NCBI GenBank assembly: GCA_028288765.1 | Contig: JAQGHQ010000478.1 | Location: forward strand, 34,532-98,531 | Length of the DNA stretch: 64,000 nucleotides | Direction of reading: 5' to 3' | Source of the DNA: Gemmataceae bacterium | GTDB lineage: Bacteria; Planctomycetota; Planctomycetia; Gemmatales; Gemmataceae | Translations under genes and position numbers: made by a program | Notes under the pieces: generated by a model | The model's input: the letters and a program-made list of their open reading frames with translations, nothing else | The model's database searches: none | What the model was told of the DNA's origin: nothing | Part shown: piece by piece, positions 33,754 through 42,808 of the stretch | Layout of the letters: each line of letters starts with the position of its first letter | How positions within the stretch are numbered: the first letter of the stretch is position 1

Positions 33754-35691
33754 TTATTGTTGATTCAACTGAGCGGCAACCTTGTGTAGCATGTCCTGAA
33801 GTATCTTCTGCCGGTCGCCGAGCTGCTTCAGCTGTTCCTGGATGAACGGGTCGGCGGCCTGTTCGCCGGGACTCCGCTTGCCGAAAGCGGTGGTCCGTTC
33901 GTTCACCTGGATCTGGAGGTCCTTCAGGAGCTTCAGCTGTTCGACCAGCTGGATCAGGTTCTTCTTCTGGTCGCCGGGCGGGGGCATGCCCGGGGGCGGG
34001 GGCGGGGGCGGGTTTTCGAGATCCTGCTTGGCCTTCTTCAAGGCCTCCAGCATCCGTTTCAACTGGGCGATGATCTGGTCTTCGACCAGCTGGGTGTCGG
34101 CCCCGATGTTCGCGCGGTTCAGCTGGTCCTGGACCGCCTTCATGTCCTTTTGGACCTCGCCGAGGACGCCGGCGAAGACGACCGCCGTCCCCTCCCCTTC
34201 CAGCAACCGGAGTGCCTTTTCGGCCTCCTCGACAATCTGTCCTTCCTTCTCCGCCTCAACCCCGGCCTTCTGCTTGTCGGCGGTGGTCATCGTGTTGGCG
34301 TTCTTCTTGACGCCCAGGTCGATCCGCTCGGTCGCGGCCTTGACATCGACCTGCATCTGGAGCATCTTCGCGACCCGCCGTTCGAGGTCTTCGAGCTTCT
34401 TGAGCATCTCCTTTTCGCGGAGCTGCTTCAGGCGTTTTTCCAGATCCTTGAGCGCCTGGTCGAGCTTGGCGATCGCGTCGTCTTCCTTCTTGGAGGCGTC
34501 GTTCCGCTTGTTCTCCTTCAGCTTCTGTTCGGCCTGCTTCTGGTCCGGGACGGCCTCCTCGACCTTCCGCTGGGCTTCGTCGTTGGGGTTGTTCGGGTTC
34601 GGCGGCCGTGGGCCGCTCGGCGGCGGGCTGCCGGAGGGACTGCCCGACGGGCTGCCCTTCGACCCGCCCGGCGGGCTGTCGCTCGGCGGCATTCCGCCGC
34701 TCGGGTTCATCGGCTTGGAATCGCCACCCTTCCCGTCGGCCGGCTTGGTGTTGCCCTTCCCGTCGCCCTGCGGCTTGCTCTCGCCCGGGTTCATCGGCTT
34801 CGGCTCGCCGGACATCGGCTTCGGCTGGCCGGCTCCGTCCTTCGGGGCCTCCTTGGACGACCCCGCGTCGGGCTTCGTCCCGCCCTTCGGCTCGCCCCCG
34901 GCTTTCGGGTCGCCCATCCCGGACGGGTCCTTGTCGGTGCTCTTCGGGTCCTTGGGGTCGGACTTCGGCTCGGCCGCGGGGTCGCCGGGCTTGGCCGGCT
35001 CCTTCGGCTCGGACTTGTTGTCCTTCGGCTCCGGGTTGTTCCCGTCGTTATTGCTCTTCTTCGGGTCCTTTGGGTCGCCCTTGTTGAGCTTGTCGGCGAG
35101 CTCCTTCGTCTCCTTCGCGAGGCTCCCCTGGTCCTTGGCGAGCCTGCCCGGGTCACTCTTGCTCCCGTCGGTACGGGCCCGCAGGTTCTCCTGCTCCCGC
35201 TTGATGCGGGTCACTTCCTTGATGAACTCCTTGAGGTCCGAGATGTCCTGTCGGAGCCGGGCGGTTTCGTCTTCCGTGTTGAGCGTTTCGAGGATCTCTT
35301 CGAGGGCCTTCACCAGCGCCCGGTCCTTCGCGAGAATCGCATCGAAGTCGCCGCCGGTCGGGTTCTTGGCGTTGCCGAGCGTATTGACCACACCTTTGAA
35401 CAGGGCCTCGACGCCGTGTTTCTCCGCGAGCTGGAGGGCCGAGCGGAGGGTCTTGGCCCGCGCCTTCTCGTCCAGGTTGTCGCTCTTCTCCCACTTCTGC
35501 GCGAGCTTGAGCAGTTCGTCGGCGAACCGCTTGTACAGTTTGAGGTTCTCTTCCTGGGACCGCTTGATCCCCTCCCCGGAAGGGGCGGCCGGTTGGGCCG
35601 AGGGCTGGGCGGTCAACGCCGAGGTGAGGGCAAAGAGACCGACCGTCACCCCCAGCATGAGCGGGAAGAAGGTCGACAACCGGCGAGGCAT
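33754..35691 (-). CDS. Exported coiled-coil protein with a Lys/Pro/Gly-rich linker
   Basis: About 645 residues. A signal peptide (MPRRLSTFFPLMLGVTVGLF...) is followed by helical segments (residues 40-190), then about 190 residues of low-complexity Lys/Asp/Pro/Gly/Ser sequence (PKDPKKSNNDGNNPEPKDNK and similar). A second long coiled coil follows (QAEQKLKENKR, LDQALKDLEKRLKQLREKEM), with a Pro run and a final helix. The linker is probably flexible and reaches across the periplasm. It lies 120 bp downstream of the large membrane/coiled-coil protein with which it may interact. No enzyme domain is seen. Confidence 0.75.
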   Translation of the reverse strand: MPRRLSTFFPLMLGVTVGLFALTSALTAQPSAQPAAPSGEGIKRSQEENLKLYKRFADELLKLAQKWEKSDNLDEKARAKTLRSALQLAEKHGVEALFKGVVNTLGNAKNPTGGDFDAILAKDRALVKALEEILETLNTEDETARLRQDISDLKEFIKEVTRIKREQENLRARTDGSKSDPGRLAKDQGSLAKETKELADKLNKGDPKDPKKSNNDGNNPEPKDNKSEPKEPAKPGDPAAEPKSDPKDPKSTDKDPSGMGDPKAGGEPKGGTKPDAGSSKEAPKDGAGQPKPMSGEPKPMNPGESKPQGDGKGNTKPADGKGGDSKPMNPSGGMPPSDSPPGGSKGSPSGSPSGSPPPSGPRPPNPNNPNDEAQRKVEEAVPDQKQAEQKLKENKRNDASKKEDDAIAKLDQALKDLEKRLKQLREKEMLKKLEDLERRVAKMLQMQVDVKAATERIDLGVKKNANTMTTADKQKAGVEAEKEGQIVEEAEKALRLLEGEGTAVVFAGVLGEVQKDMKAVQDQLNRANIGADTQLVEDQIIAQLKRMLEALKKAKQDLENPPPPPPPGMPPPGDQKKNLIQLVEQLKLLKDLQIQVNERTTAFGKRSPGEQAADPFIQEQLKQLGDRQKILQDMLHKVAAQLNQQ

Positions 35692-35810
35692 GGTGAACCT
35701 CCAACGGGGTGCGGGGTTGGGGCCCCTGCGCATTAGCCTGCCATTCTGACGAGAAGCGGGCCTACCACAAACACGACAGCTTCAAAAATCCTCCGAATCC
35801 TGACGTCCTG

Positions 35811-38800
35811 CTACTTGATTGTAACTGTAACGACAACCGGGTCACCCACCTCGGGTGTGAGGGTAATCGTGTACTCCCCCTCCTTGGCCCCGGCCTTCAC
35901 GTCGTACTCGAAGTCGCGCTCGTTCCGCTCGAAGTTCAGCTTCAGTTCGGCCGGAACTCCGAGAACGTCACCAGGGACCGGCTTCTTCTCCTTGTCGGAA
36001 ACCGTGACACGAATCGAGAGGTCGTCCTTGTCGAACTGGCGCCAGTTGATGCCGTGTTTGAGTCTCTTGGTTTCGCCTTTCGCGAGGAACACGGGTCCTA
36101 CCGGCAGGAATTTCGGCTCTTTCTTGGTCAGCTCGTCGCTGGACTTGAACTTCCACTCCTCGAGTTCCTTCTCGATCCGCTTCTGCTGCTCGATGACCGA
36201 CGCAAGCATCTTCTTCAGCCTCTCGCTGTTCTGGAGTTCGCCGAGGGCGGCCCGGATGGCCCGCACCTCCTGTTCGAGGGTCATCAGGGCGACCTCGGCC
36301 TCACTGACGGCAATGGGGTCGGCCCACTGGGTCGCGTTCAGCGGGTCCAGCACCACTTCCAGCCGCTTCTCCGCCACCGGGAACGTCATCTTCGGGAGGA
36401 CGATACCGGCCCGGACCTGCCCTTCTTCCTCGCGGGTGACCGGTGGGGGGTTCTCGCCGATCACCCGGTCGATCCGGTTGGCGAACACCCCGAACCGGTC
36501 GCGGGTGACCTCGGTGACGTCGTTGACGACGCACTCCTTGTAGATCCGGCGGTACTCGCGGACGATCGACTGCACCACGTCCCGCGCCTTCCCGACGTCC
36601 TGGGCGGCATCCTGGGCTCGCACCTTGACGGTATCGAGGCTGTCGCGGTCGTTCGTGCCCCGGCCGACGGTGTTCACGGACCGGACGAATTCCCACTTCT
36701 TCCTGGCCCCGGCGATCTTCGACAGGGCCTCGTCCAGCCGGGTGGCGAAGGAGTCCTCCTCCTTGTTGATCTCGGCGAGCAGGTCGCCCTCGGACACGAC
36801 CAGCAGCCGGATCGGTTCCGCGTTCTGCCCGGTCTTCGGGCCGGTGTCGTAGTTGGTGTCGGTCGCCACGACGTTCAGGTCCAGCCGGTACCGCGTCTGC
36901 ACCTCCGAGACGTTCGCGAGCAGTTTGAGCGACTTCACGTCGAAATAATCGCCCGCGGCTTTCTGGCGGTCGGTCGGGTCCGGTAAAAACTGGAGCGTCT
37001 GCGGTATCTTCTTCGCCCGTCCCTCCTCGAGGGGGAGGTCGAGGAGGGTCGCGAGCCGCTGGGACGTTTCGGACTGGAGTTCCTTTTGCAGCTCGGTGAA
37101 CCGCCGGACCTCGGCCGACCCGGTCCGCCGGGTGTCGCCCTTATCGAGGTCCTTGAACTTGACCGCGTGGAAGGTCGGGACGACCACGCCGGGGACGGCC
37201 GGCGGCCCCGGCACGGACAGGAACGGCCGCGCGGCGAGCTGGGCCCGGAGGGCCCGCCCGAGGTCCGAGTCCTCGGCCCAGTAGGTGAACTCGAAGGCGA
37301 CCTTGCTCAGCCCGTGGTCGTCGCGGATGTAGCTCTCGGGGTTGAACGGGATACGGGCCTTCGGCGTGACGTAATAGACGCTCCCGACTTTCCGGAGGGT
37401 CTCCACCACGAGCTCGACGGCCGGGGGTTGGTCCTCGACCACCTGGATCAGGATCTGCCGCTGGGCCTTCACCCGGTCGGCCTGTTCGACGATCAGGTCG
37501 AACTCGACCGTCGGGGTCGTGGTCACCTCGGCGGCGGCGACGTACCCGACCTCGTCGAAGTAGTAGTGGGTGATCGTCCGCCCGGCGGCGAGCCGATAAT
37601 CCCCGCGGAACTCGACGCTCACGGTCCGCTTGTCCGGCCCGATCGCGACCCACACCTTGTCCGCCGATCCCGGCTTGGCCCCCGGGAGGATGCCCACCTT
37701 CGGCTGCAGGTAGGCGGCCGTCAGGTCGGTGTCGGCGGTCGCGGTCAGGATCAGCTCGGTCCCGCTCGGGACGGCGACCACGGACCGGTCGCCGGTGAGA
37801 GACAGGCCCTGCTCCGTCATCCGTTGGCGGAGCCCGGCGAGGGCGGGGTAGCCCCCGCCCTGGGGCGGGGCGTGGTGCAGGTACGCCGGCTGGAACTCGG
37901 TCCGGGTCAGCGTCTTGAACATCGGCGGGGGGACGAGGGTGATCGCCTTCGGGGCGGTCCGGAAGTCCTCGGCCCGAACGACGAACTGGACGGACTCCTT
38001 GAGCTCGGTCACCGGCGCGGCGAACTCGTTACGTTGCTGCGCGCCCAGGGTCACGTCCCCGCTCTTGGTCTGCCCGGCGTAGACGAGCGTGACCTTTTCG
38101 GGGACGTCGAGCTTCCGCAACCGCCGGCCCATCGACGGGCTGGCGGCCTTGTCCTCGAGGGCCCCGAACACCCGGTCGAGCCCGTCCCGGACGGTCTCGT
38201 ATTCGCCCCCCGGGAGGGCCCCGAGCAACTTCGCCCGGGCCTCGGCGTCGGCGAGGCCGATGGCCTGCACCTGATCGACCGTCCACGCATTCGGGTCGTC
38301 GCCGAGCTCTCCCGCCTCCGCGGCCGCCTGAAACCCTTTCACGGGGAGGGCCGGCACCGGTCCGTCGACGAGCCCTTCGGTCACGTCGGCCCACGTCATC
38401 GGCCGCCAGCCCATCGGAACCGTCCGGTCGGCGACCACCCACCGGTACGCCTTCGCCCGGATGACCCGGTCCGGAGCTCCCTTATCGACCCGGATCTCGT
38501 CGTCCGGCAGGCCGACGAGCTCGAGATGGGCCCGGCGGGGCCACGGGGTGCTCTGGAGGAGGACGTTCCGCTCCAGAAAGACCCCGGTGACGTGGGCGAA
38601 CCGCCACCCGAACCGGTACGGGTCAGTCGAGCCCGTCCCGCCCAGGTAGGCGGCAAAGCCGGCGGCCACGACGGCGACGACCAGGCCGACGGCGACGGCC
38701 GCCATCCACCGGAGCCGCCGCCAGTTGAACACGTCGTTCACCGGCACCGTGCCGACCCGCTCGCGGGCCTGCTCGATCGTCTGCCGGATCATCTCCGTCG

Positions 38801-39224
38801 AGAACCCGTACCGGGCCTGGTGGGCCACGTCGGCCAGTTCGACGGCCGTGATCAGGCGGTCGCCGAGGACTTTCGGGAACCGCCGTTCCAGCACCAGAGC
38901 GAGCGCGGGGTACGACAGGTCCTTCGTCAGCCGGGTGACGATCCGCAGGGCGACGATCGCGGCGAGGAGCACAAGGGTGATCACCAGGGCGACGAGCCGG
39001 ACCCACGCGGGGGCGTCGAGGACCCAGTCCCAGGTAGCGACCTTGAACAGGCCGAAGTCGAAGAGCAAGCCCAGCGCGAACCACCCGGCCAGGAAAACTA
39101 CCGCCGACAGGAGCCCTTCCACCACCACGTACCGGCGGATCGTCCCGCGGAGCTGGTCCAGCGGGTGGGAGACCCGGGGGTCGAGGAAGTGGGGGGCGGG
39201 GGGCCGGCTCGTCGCGGTTGCCAT
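35811..39224 (-). CDS. Large membrane protein with periplasmic beta-rich and coiled-coil regions (DUF4175-like)
   Basis: A 1137-residue protein from the ATG at 39224; the upstream open frame is a shadow of the neighbouring gene. Three membrane helices lie in the first 210 residues (VVVEGLLSAVVFLAGWFALG, VRLVALVITLVLLAAIVAL, MAAVAVGLVVAVVAAGFAA). The remaining 900 residues should be outside the membrane: a beta-rich region, then long helices (KKMLASVIEQQKRIEKELEE) and a C-terminal Ig-like domain. The layout resembles DUF4175-type proteins found next to VWA/MoxR genes. It probably acts as a structural partner of the two VWA proteins encoded upstream. Confidence 0.75.
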   Translation of the reverse strand: MATATSRPPAPHFLDPRVSHPLDQLRGTIRRYVVVEGLLSAVVFLAGWFALGLLFDFGLFKVATWDWVLDAPAWVRLVALVITLVLLAAIVALRIVTRLTKDLSYPALALVLERRFPKVLGDRLITAVELADVAHQARYGFSTEMIRQTIEQARERVGTVPVNDVFNWRRLRWMAAVAVGLVVAVVAAGFAAYLGGTGSTDPYRFGWRFAHVTGVFLERNVLLQSTPWPRRAHLELVGLPDDEIRVDKGAPDRVIRAKAYRWVVADRTVPMGWRPMTWADVTEGLVDGPVPALPVKGFQAAAEAGELGDDPNAWTVDQVQAIGLADAEARAKLLGALPGGEYETVRDGLDRVFGALEDKAASPSMGRRLRKLDVPEKVTLVYAGQTKSGDVTLGAQQRNEFAAPVTELKESVQFVVRAEDFRTAPKAITLVPPPMFKTLTRTEFQPAYLHHAPPQGGGYPALAGLRQRMTEQGLSLTGDRSVVAVPSGTELILTATADTDLTAAYLQPKVGILPGAKPGSADKVWVAIGPDKRTVSVEFRGDYRLAAGRTITHYYFDEVGYVAAAEVTTTPTVEFDLIVEQADRVKAQRQILIQVVEDQPPAVELVVETLRKVGSVYYVTPKARIPFNPESYIRDDHGLSKVAFEFTYWAEDSDLGRALRAQLAARPFLSVPGPPAVPGVVVPTFHAVKFKDLDKGDTRRTGSAEVRRFTELQKELQSETSQRLATLLDLPLEEGRAKKIPQTLQFLPDPTDRQKAAGDYFDVKSLKLLANVSEVQTRYRLDLNVVATDTNYDTGPKTGQNAEPIRLLVVSEGDLLAEINKEEDSFATRLDEALSKIAGARKKWEFVRSVNTVGRGTNDRDSLDTVKVRAQDAAQDVGKARDVVQSIVREYRRIYKECVVNDVTEVTRDRFGVFANRIDRVIGENPPPVTREEEGQVRAGIVLPKMTFPVAEKRLEVVLDPLNATQWADPIAVSEAEVALMTLEQEVRAIRAALGELQNSERLKKMLASVIEQQKRIEKELEEWKFKSSDELTKKEPKFLPVGPVFLAKGETKRLKHGINWRQFDKDDLSIRVTVSDKEKKPVPGDVLGVPAELKLNFERNERDFEYDVKAGAKEGEYTITLTPEVGDPVVVTVTIK

Positions 39225-39268
39225 GTCGTCGTCACCACGGATGTCTGAATTCCAATCGCAAAAAGCCT

Positions 39269-39288
39269 CCCAGGGCTGACGCCCTGGG
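39269..39288. repeat. CCCAGGGC-TGAC-GCCCTGGG palindrome
   Basis: A perfect 8-bp stem with a 4-nt loop in the 65-bp gap between the two large membrane-protein genes. The same palindrome returns at 62873-62892 (opposite orientation) and in part near 62959. It is a dispersed repeat rather than a site specific to this operon. Confidence 0.8.
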
Positions 39289-39289
39289 G

Positions 39290-42200
39290 TCACGCCAGCC
39301 GGAGCAACTTCCGGGTCATCCACTCGACCGACAGCAGGCCGACCAGCAGGAGCAGGACGTAACTGACCTGCTGCGGGTACTTCCCCAACCACTCCGGGGT
39401 GAGCGACTCGGGGAGGGTGAACCCCTGGTCCCACAGGTCTTCGGCCTTCCCGCGGTTTTTGTCGTTCACCTCGCGGTGGTCCATACACTCGGGGATCAGG
39501 GCCAGGAGGTCCTTGTCCGCGAGCTTGAACGCCAACTTCGGGACCCCGCCTTCCCGAGGCAGGTCGCGGGCCAGGCGCTCGGCGGTCTCCGGTTTCTTGA
39601 TCCGCGCCCGGAGGTCCTTGTCCAGCTCCCCCGCCATCGCGCGGAGGGCGTCGATGTCGGGCCGGGTGTTGTCCATCTCCGGGTCCGACTTCCGGAGCAT
39701 GAACTCGCCCTCGATCGTGTCCCCGGCGCTGTCGGGGACGTCGATCACCACCCGGTAGCGCTTGTCGCCCGGCGGCATTTCCCGCGGGTCCGGGGTGACC
39801 TGCCCCTGGTAGTACCCGTCGAACCCGCCGGCCCCCTGCTTCGGGACCAGGGGGAACGGCCCGAGCTGTTTCTCCTGCTGGCCGTCGGCCGAGAAGCGGA
39901 CGATCTTGAACTTCGGGTCGATCGACCCGATCGGGTACTTCTGCGACCCCGGGTCGAGGATGCGGGCCTGGACCCGGACCGGGGCGCCGGCGGTGTACTC
40001 TTTGCTCAGCAGCACCCGGCCGCGGGCGTTCTTCACGTTCCGCTTCGCGGCCATGTACTTCGTCAGCTTCGCCCAGAACCGCTCGAAATACGCCTTCCCG
40101 GCCGGCGGGTCGTAGGCGAACATCCGGTACACCGCGCCGGACCCCATAAAGCACGACCGCCACCCGGCCGACGGGTTGTTCGTGACCAGCCAGGGGCGGG
40201 ACACCCGCTCCCCGCGCTCGTCCAGGTCGGCGAAGTCGGCCAGCACCTTCGAGCCGGCCTTCACCCCGATCTCCGGCTTGAGCGGGTAGGTCGAGAAGAA
40301 CCCGCGGCGGGGGAAGAGTTCGACTTTCAAATCGGGGCTCGGGGCGTACTTCTCCCGGTCGGTGAAGAACTTCTCCCACCCGGCGACGGGGTCATTAGTC
40401 CCCTCCTCCAGCTTCAGCAGGTCGGACCCTTCGATCGGGTGCAGGTAGAGCCGGCGGGCCGTCCGCGGGGTGCCCTTCACCCGGATCGCGATGATGTCGT
40501 CCGGGACGACCGGGAGGATGTCGAGGACGGGGCTCAGCCGGCTGTTCGGCTCGACCCGGGCGAGCTGGTACGTGTTCACCTGGTCGGCGACGTAGATCAG
40601 CCCGCCGCCTTGCTCCTGGACCCAGCGCTGGAGTGCCTCGGCCTGCGTCTGCGAGACCTCGGACCAGTCCGGGTCGAACATCACGATCAGGTCGTACTCG
40701 TTCAGGTTGTAGAACCGCTCCTTCGGGTCCGCGTCCTTCTTCACGGTGGTGTCGAACTTCGTCGGGAACCGGACTAGGAGGCGCTCGGGGTCCACGCCCT
40801 GGACCGCCAACCCGGCCTCGCCGGCCGCGTTCTGGAGCAGGACGCACAGTTCGGCCCGGCTCTCCTGCACCTCGCGGACGAGCATCGTCTTGAGGGCCTG
40901 GTACTCCCGGCCCGGGCCGCTCGCCACGAGCAGGACGCGGAGCTTCTTCTTGATCACCTGGATGCCGGTCCGGTCGCGGACGTGCTCCTGGTCCGCGAAC
41001 GCCTCCTGTTTGTTCTTCGGGATGCGGGCCCGGACGGCCCACGGCCCCTTCTTCAGCACCCGCTTCTTGGTCGCCGCGTCCTCCGATTCCTCGGTCAGCC
41101 GGTCGGGCAGCTTCGCGGGGTCGATGACGAACTCGGCCTGCCCGTGCGGCGGGTCGCCGGGGAGGAACGTGAGCTTGCCCGGGAGCGGGTGGTCGGCCGG
41201 GTCGACCTTCGGGTCCTTGTTCGGGCCGTACAGGTCGAGGAAGACCTCGGTCTCGGTGTTCGCCAGGTTCACCGCGTCGGCCTCGACGACGATCTTGAAC
41301 GGCTCGTCCGGCGGCGCGTTGTCCGGGGCCTGGATGTCGGAGATGACGATGTCGACCGTTTGCCGGTCCTCCCCGACGGCGACCGTGAAGATCGGGACGT
41401 TCGCCGTCCTGGCCCGGAGCTTCAATTCGGCGTACGCCGAGTCCGACCCCAGGTTGCTGCGGCCGTCGGAGAAGACGACGATCCCCTGCACCATGCCGCC
41501 CGCCTCGCGGTTGACCGCGGCGGCCAGCGAGTCCGGGACGTTCGTCCCCAGCGCGATCGTCCGGGCGACCTCGACGCGCTTCTCGAGCTTGTCCCGGTTC
41601 TCCCTCAGCGTCGCCTTGTCGGCCTCGGGCATGTTCTCGGGCACGACCTCGTCGACCGGCCGGGCGAGCCAGCCGGCCGCCCACTCGGGGGTGCCGGGGT
41701 CGGTCTGCCCCCACGGCCGGGAGGTGCGGACCGCCTCGGCCCCTTCGGGCGAGAGCCGGCGGAGCAGGAACGGCTTGAAGTCGTAGTTGGCGAACGCGTC
41801 CCACTCGCTTGCGGCCCACGGCGCGTCGTCTTTCGTGAAGAGCTGGGGCTCCTCGTCGAGCCGGGTGCCGAACCGGTAGACGACGACCGGGTTCGAGTCG
41901 AGCAGGGTCTTGAGGAACGCGACCTTCTCGTCGGTCAGGAAGTCGATCACCGTGGCGAGCCGGGACTTCAGCTTCTTCCCCGGGGTGCCCCCGATCTCGT
42001 CGCTCTTCTTCGTGATGCTCGGCGACACGTCGAGGAGGACCGCGACCCGCGACCGTTTCTCGGTCCGCTCGTAGGTCTGGTAGGCCGGGAGCAGGAACAC
42101 GACGCACAGGACCGCGTACACGGTGACCCGCAGCGCCGCGAGCGGGGCCGCCCAGTACCAGCGGACGGTCCGACTGTCCTTCACGTACATCGCGACCGTG

Positions 42201-42622
42201 TACGCGACCCCGAGCGCGAACACCGCCCCCACGAACCCCACCCACAGGGCGGTGTTCTCGGGGCGGTTCGCGGCCTTCATCTCGCTCCCGGAAGGGGACG
42301 CGTTCGGGTACGTGTCGTTCAGGAAGAAAACGAGGAGGAACCACGCCCCGAACAGGACCCACGACGCGACACAGGCGCCCCACAGGAGCTGGCCGATCCG
42401 CCCGGGCCGCCCGCGCCAGCTGGGGTCCGCGCTGGTGTACCGGACGATCGTCCGGACGACCCAGGCGGCGGTGAGCACGGCGGCGATCGCCCCGAGCACC
42501 CCGTAGGGGATCGCCTGCCAGAGGGAGGTCGGCAGCAGCGACCGTAAGAAGTCGGGGAAATACTGTTCGAGCCGGAGGAAGACCAGTTCGCGGTTCTGGG
42601 TCGCGGCGGTCGTCGGGTTCAT
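39290..42622 (-). CDS. Membrane-bound von Willebrand A protein
   Basis: A 1110-residue protein. Four membrane helices occupy residues about 35-190, and a final one lies near the C-terminus (YVLLLLVGLLSVEWM). Between them are a VWA domain with the MIDAS motif LLDVSPSITKK and the later GIVVFSDGRSNLGSDS, then a CARF-like beta region, then a class-I glutamine-amidotransferase-like segment (LRVLLVASGPGREYQALKTM, YDLIVMFDPDW, LIYVADQ). This order matches VWA proteins of planctomycete MoxR clusters. It probably works with the MoxR ATPase in metal-dependent assembly or folding of envelope partners. It lies downstream of the BatA-type gene behind a repeat-filled spacer. Confidence 0.85.
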   Translation of the reverse strand: MNPTTAATQNRELVFLRLEQYFPDFLRSLLPTSLWQAIPYGVLGAIAAVLTAAWVVRTIVRYTSADPSWRGRPGRIGQLLWGACVASWVLFGAWFLLVFFLNDTYPNASPSGSEMKAANRPENTALWVGFVGAVFALGVAYTVAMYVKDSRTVRWYWAAPLAALRVTVYAVLCVVFLLPAYQTYERTEKRSRVAVLLDVSPSITKKSDEIGGTPGKKLKSRLATVIDFLTDEKVAFLKTLLDSNPVVVYRFGTRLDEEPQLFTKDDAPWAASEWDAFANYDFKPFLLRRLSPEGAEAVRTSRPWGQTDPGTPEWAAGWLARPVDEVVPENMPEADKATLRENRDKLEKRVEVARTIALGTNVPDSLAAAVNREAGGMVQGIVVFSDGRSNLGSDSAYAELKLRARTANVPIFTVAVGEDRQTVDIVISDIQAPDNAPPDEPFKIVVEADAVNLANTETEVFLDLYGPNKDPKVDPADHPLPGKLTFLPGDPPHGQAEFVIDPAKLPDRLTEESEDAATKKRVLKKGPWAVRARIPKNKQEAFADQEHVRDRTGIQVIKKKLRVLLVASGPGREYQALKTMLVREVQESRAELCVLLQNAAGEAGLAVQGVDPERLLVRFPTKFDTTVKKDADPKERFYNLNEYDLIVMFDPDWSEVSQTQAEALQRWVQEQGGGLIYVADQVNTYQLARVEPNSRLSPVLDILPVVPDDIIAIRVKGTPRTARRLYLHPIEGSDLLKLEEGTNDPVAGWEKFFTDREKYAPSPDLKVELFPRRGFFSTYPLKPEIGVKAGSKVLADFADLDERGERVSRPWLVTNNPSAGWRSCFMGSGAVYRMFAYDPPAGKAYFERFWAKLTKYMAAKRNVKNARGRVLLSKEYTAGAPVRVQARILDPGSQKYPIGSIDPKFKIVRFSADGQQEKQLGPFPLVPKQGAGGFDGYYQGQVTPDPREMPPGDKRYRVVIDVPDSAGDTIEGEFMLRKSDPEMDNTRPDIDALRAMAGELDKDLRARIKKPETAERLARDLPREGGVPKLAFKLADKDLLALIPECMDHREVNDKNRGKAEDLWDQGFTLPESLTPEWLGKYPQQVSYVLLLLVGLLSVEWMTRKLLRLA

Positions 42623-42656
42623 CGCCTACTCTTCGGGTCGAATGATATTAAAAGAG

Positions 42657-42805
42657 TTCACCACAGAGTCACAGAGGACACAGAGTAGAACACAGAGTCG
42701 TAAAGTCGTAATGTCTCAAGTCTAAAGTCGAATCAAGAAGATCGCAAACGATTTCATGACTGGAGACATTATGACGTTACGACTTTATGACTTTATGACT
42801 CTTCG
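42657..42805. repeat. Hairpin-forming repeat element, copy 2 (CACCACAGAG / GTCGTAAAG family)
   Basis: This element fills the gap between two VWA genes. The left arm (42657-42730) carries TTCACCACAGAGTCACAGAG and GTCGTAAAGTCGTAATGTC. The right arm (42763-42805) carries GACGTTACGACTTTATGACT, which pairs with the inner part of the left arm. The loop (AGAAGATCGCAAACGATTTC) is nearly identical to the loop of the copy at 45812-46009. The outer CACAGAG part of the right arm is missing. Confidence 0.85.
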
Positions 42806-42808
42806 GAC

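Noticed and set aside
39225..40379. 385-residue N-terminal extension of the DUF4175-like membrane protein
   Set aside because: This stretch is an out-of-frame shadow of the VWA gene on the same strand; the ATG at 39224 starts the real protein just before its first membrane helix.
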